Origin: Gaopeijia sp032250675
GTDB lineage: Bacteria > Gemmatimonadota > Gemmatimonadetes > Longimicrobiales > Gaopeijiaceae
Assembly: GCA_032250675.1 (NCBI GenBank)
Contig: JAVVEY010000124.1
Location: forward strand, 1-7,457
DNA length: 7,457 bases
Direction of reading: 5' to 3'
The position numbers and the translations under genes are program-made. Each line of letters opens with the position of its first letter. Within the stretch, counting starts at the first letter, position 1. Positions 6,163-7,457 of the stretch are shown here, piece after piece. The notes under the pieces are model-generated. The model saw only the letters and a program-made list of their open reading frames with translations. It was not told where the DNA came from and did not search any database.

Positions 6163-7070
6163 GCGCCGTCGTCCCATCGGTAGAAGCCCTCTCCCGATTT
6201 CTTCCCCATCTTCCCTTCCTCGACCATCCGGCGGAGGATCTCCGGAGGGCGGAAGACCTCGCTGCCGAGTTCTTCGAAGAGGTATTCGGCGATCCCGAGC
6301 CGTACGTCGAGTCCCACCAGATCGGTCAGCTTGAGCGGCCCCATCGGGTGCCGGTAGCCGAGCTCCATCGCGGCGTCGATCGCCTCGGCGGAGGCCACCC
6401 CCGCCTCGACCATCCGCATCGCCTCGAGACCCAGCGCGACGCCGAGCCGCGAACTCGCGAAGCCCGGGGTGTCGCGCACCACGATCGGTTCCTTCTCGAG
6501 CCGCGTCACGAACTTCACCGCGACGTCGAGGGTCTCCTGCGAGGTCGCCTCGCCCACGACGACCTCGACGAGCGCCATGATGAAGACGGGGTTGAAGAAG
6601 TGCAGCCCGATGAAGCGTCCCGGATGCGTGAGATCGCCGGCGAGCGCGTCGATCGAGATCGAAGAGGTGTTGGTGGCGAGGATCGTCTCCGCCGGTACCC
6701 CCTCCTCGACGCGGCGGAAGATCTCCTTCTTGAGGTCGAGGCTCTCGGGCGCGGCCTCGATCACGAGCCCGGCGCCCTCCACGGCCTTCGGGAGATCGGT
6801 CGTGGTCGAGAGCGACGCCAGCGTCGTCTCGCGCACGGCGGCCGCAACCTTCCCGAGCTGGACGCCCTTGTCGAGGTTCTTGCGGATCCGCTCGAGTCCC
6901 GTCTCGACGGCCACCAGGTCGATGTCGTGGAGGGTCACGCCGTAGCCCGCCATCGCGCAGACCTGGGCGATGCCATGGCCCATCGTGCCTGCGCCGAGCA
7001 CCGCCACCCGGGTGAAGGCGCGCGGATCCTCCTCGCGCGCTTCGTACCAGTTGGAGTCGGTGTCGCTCAT
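6159..7070 (-). CDS. 3-hydroxyacyl-CoA (3-hydroxybutyryl-CoA type) dehydrogenase
   Basis: A 303-residue single-function NAD(P)-dependent dehydrogenase interconverting 3-hydroxyacyl-CoA and 3-oxoacyl-CoA. The Rossmann motif GAGTMG is at 26-31 with acidic D49/D51 at the end of the second strand, suggesting NAD. Active-site residues by comparison with the human mitochondrial enzyme (S137, H158, E170, N208) are S136 in TNTSS, H157 in GLHFFNPV and E169 in LVEVV; the Asn position is S207 in PGFASSRLG. The C-terminal helical domain (about 200-303) ends in KKSGEGFYRW, typical of the family. The length matches Hbd/FadB2/PaaH-type enzymes and lacks the fused hydratase of FadB/FadJ; the hydratase is the next gene. 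The ATG at 7070-7068 overlaps the thiolase stop as ATGA, with GGAG 5 nt upstream, so translation is probably coupled. An N-terminal extension of about 20 acidic residues precedes the Rossmann strand. Confidence 0.93.
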   Translation of the reverse strand: MSDTDSNWYEAREEDPRAFTRVAVLGAGTMGHGIAQVCAMAGYGVTLHDIDLVAVETGLERIRKNLDKGVQLGKVAAAVRETTLASLSTTTDLPKAVEGAGLVIEAAPESLDLKKEIFRRVEEGVPAETILATNTSSISIDALAGDLTHPGRFIGLHFFNPVFIMALVEVVVGEATSQETLDVAVKFVTRLEKEPIVVRDTPGFASSRLGVALGLEAMRMVEAGVASAEAIDAAMELGYRHPMGPLKLTDLVGLDVRLGIAEYLFEELGSEVFRPPEILRRMVEEGKMGKKSGEGFYRWDDGA

Positions 7071-7457
7071 GGAGTCTCCAGGAGGCTCGCGATCCCCTGG
7101 CCGACGCCGATGCACATCGTGGCGAGGCCCTTGAGGGAGCGCGCGGTGTCGGCCGACCCGCCGGCCCCTTCCGTCACCCGCCGCTCCATCTCGTGGAGGA
7201 GCGTGACGAGGAGGCGGGCGCCCGACGCGCCGACCGGGTGCCCGAGCGCAATCGCGCCGCCGTTGGGGTTCACGAGGGCGGGGTCGAGTTCGAGGTGGTC
7301 GATGCAGGGGATCGCCTGGGCGGCGAAGGCCTCGTTGATCTCGGCCACGCCGATCGCCGATGCGCTCCACCCGTAACGCTCGAACGCCTTCCGGGTGGCG
7401 GGCACCGGGCCCATCCCCATCCGGTCGGGCGCGAGACCCGTCACGGCACCCCCGACG
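7067..7457 (-). CDS. Thiolase (acetyl-CoA acetyltransferase / 3-ketoacyl-CoA thiolase), C-terminal 130 residues
   Basis: The visible part is the C-terminal third of a roughly 390-400-residue thiolase; the start lies beyond the right edge. The frame is open to position 7457, beginning VGGAVTGLAPDRMGMGPVPA, a typical thiolase linker. The NEAFA motif, the catalytic His in GHPVGASGAR (codon 7240-7238) and the second catalytic Cys in CIGVGQG (codon 7114-7112) are present; the nucleophilic Cys of the N-terminal half is outside the window. The enzyme either cleaves 3-ketoacyl-CoA with CoA or condenses two acetyl-CoA; the cassette with the next two genes allows both directions. The TGA at 7069-7067 overlaps the dehydrogenase ATG. 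The apparent GTG at 7444 is an internal valine codon, not a start. Confidence 0.93.
   Translation of the reverse strand, partial: VGGAVTGLAPDRMGMGPVPATRKAFERYGWSASAIGVAEINEAFAAQAIPCIDHLELDPALVNPNGGAIALGHPVGASGARLLVTLLHEMERRVTEGAGGSADTARSLKGLATMCIGVGQGIASLLETP

Larger units (their letters stand above)
6118..6177 (-). repeat. Three 20-bp imperfect tandem repeats at the dehydrogenase-hydratase junction
   Basis: Three consecutive 20-bp units (6158-6177, 6138-6157, 6118-6137) each end, on the sense strand, in CGCATGAG, with a GGG-containing purine-rich part further upstream in the unit. The first unit encodes the end of the dehydrogenase (DDGA-stop); the last carries the hydratase start. Because 20 is not a multiple of three, each unit's TGA closes one frame while its ATG opens the next. 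The arrangement looks like repeated duplication of an original ATGA overlap, followed by divergence of the middle bases. Confidence 0.75.

Noticed and set aside
5187..7376. A 729-codon open frame on the plus strand
   Set aside because: It is antisense to the hydratase, dehydrogenase and thiolase, which have intact catalytic motifs, and its own translation resembles no protein family.

Overview
The window is a GC-rich bacterial chromosomal segment in which every gene I can support lies on the minus strand. In transcription order (right to left) it holds the 3' end of a thiolase gene, a 3-hydroxyacyl-CoA dehydrogenase, an enoyl-CoA hydratase, a DoxX-like membrane protein, a two-gene sodium:solute symporter module (small DUF3311-like protein plus SSS transporter), a secreted patatin-like phospholipase, and the start of an AroQ-type chorismate mutase that runs off the left edge. 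I see no rRNA, tRNA, CRISPR array, insertion sequence or phage gene. No gene-free stretch exceeds 300 bases; the longest gaps are about 131 bp (288-418) and 116 bp (5182-5297).

The GC-rich codons, GTG/TTG starts, an exported patatin with a beta-strand-like tail and the CoA-metabolism genes fit a high-GC, probably Gram-negative, chemoheterotroph. Gemmatimonadota or a similar phylum is my guess, at low confidence, because no taxonomic marker is present.

Right part (5298-7457): thiolase, dehydrogenase and hydratase form a tight cassette that interconverts acetyl-CoA, acetoacetyl-CoA, 3-hydroxybutyryl-CoA and crotonyl-CoA, or runs the last steps of beta-oxidation. Thiolase and dehydrogenase overlap by ATGA. 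The dehydrogenase-hydratase junction is unusual: a 20-bp sequence is present three times in tandem, giving two 7-codon mini-ORFs linked by three successive ATGA stop/start overlaps. This is the most distinctive feature of the window.

Middle part (4744-5181): a methionine-rich four-helix DoxX-like protein with a Gly/Ser tail stands between gaps of 116 and 57 bp. A possible leader hairpin lies just before its start.

Left-centre (419-4686): the DUF3311-like gene, the symporter and the patatin gene are tightly packed (6-bp gap, then a TTGA stop/start overlap), so they are probably co-transcribed. A plausible but unproven reading is carboxylate uptake next to envelope lipid hydrolysis, feeding the CoA cassette. 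The chorismate mutase after a 131-bp gap belongs to aromatic amino acid synthesis and is probably a separate unit.
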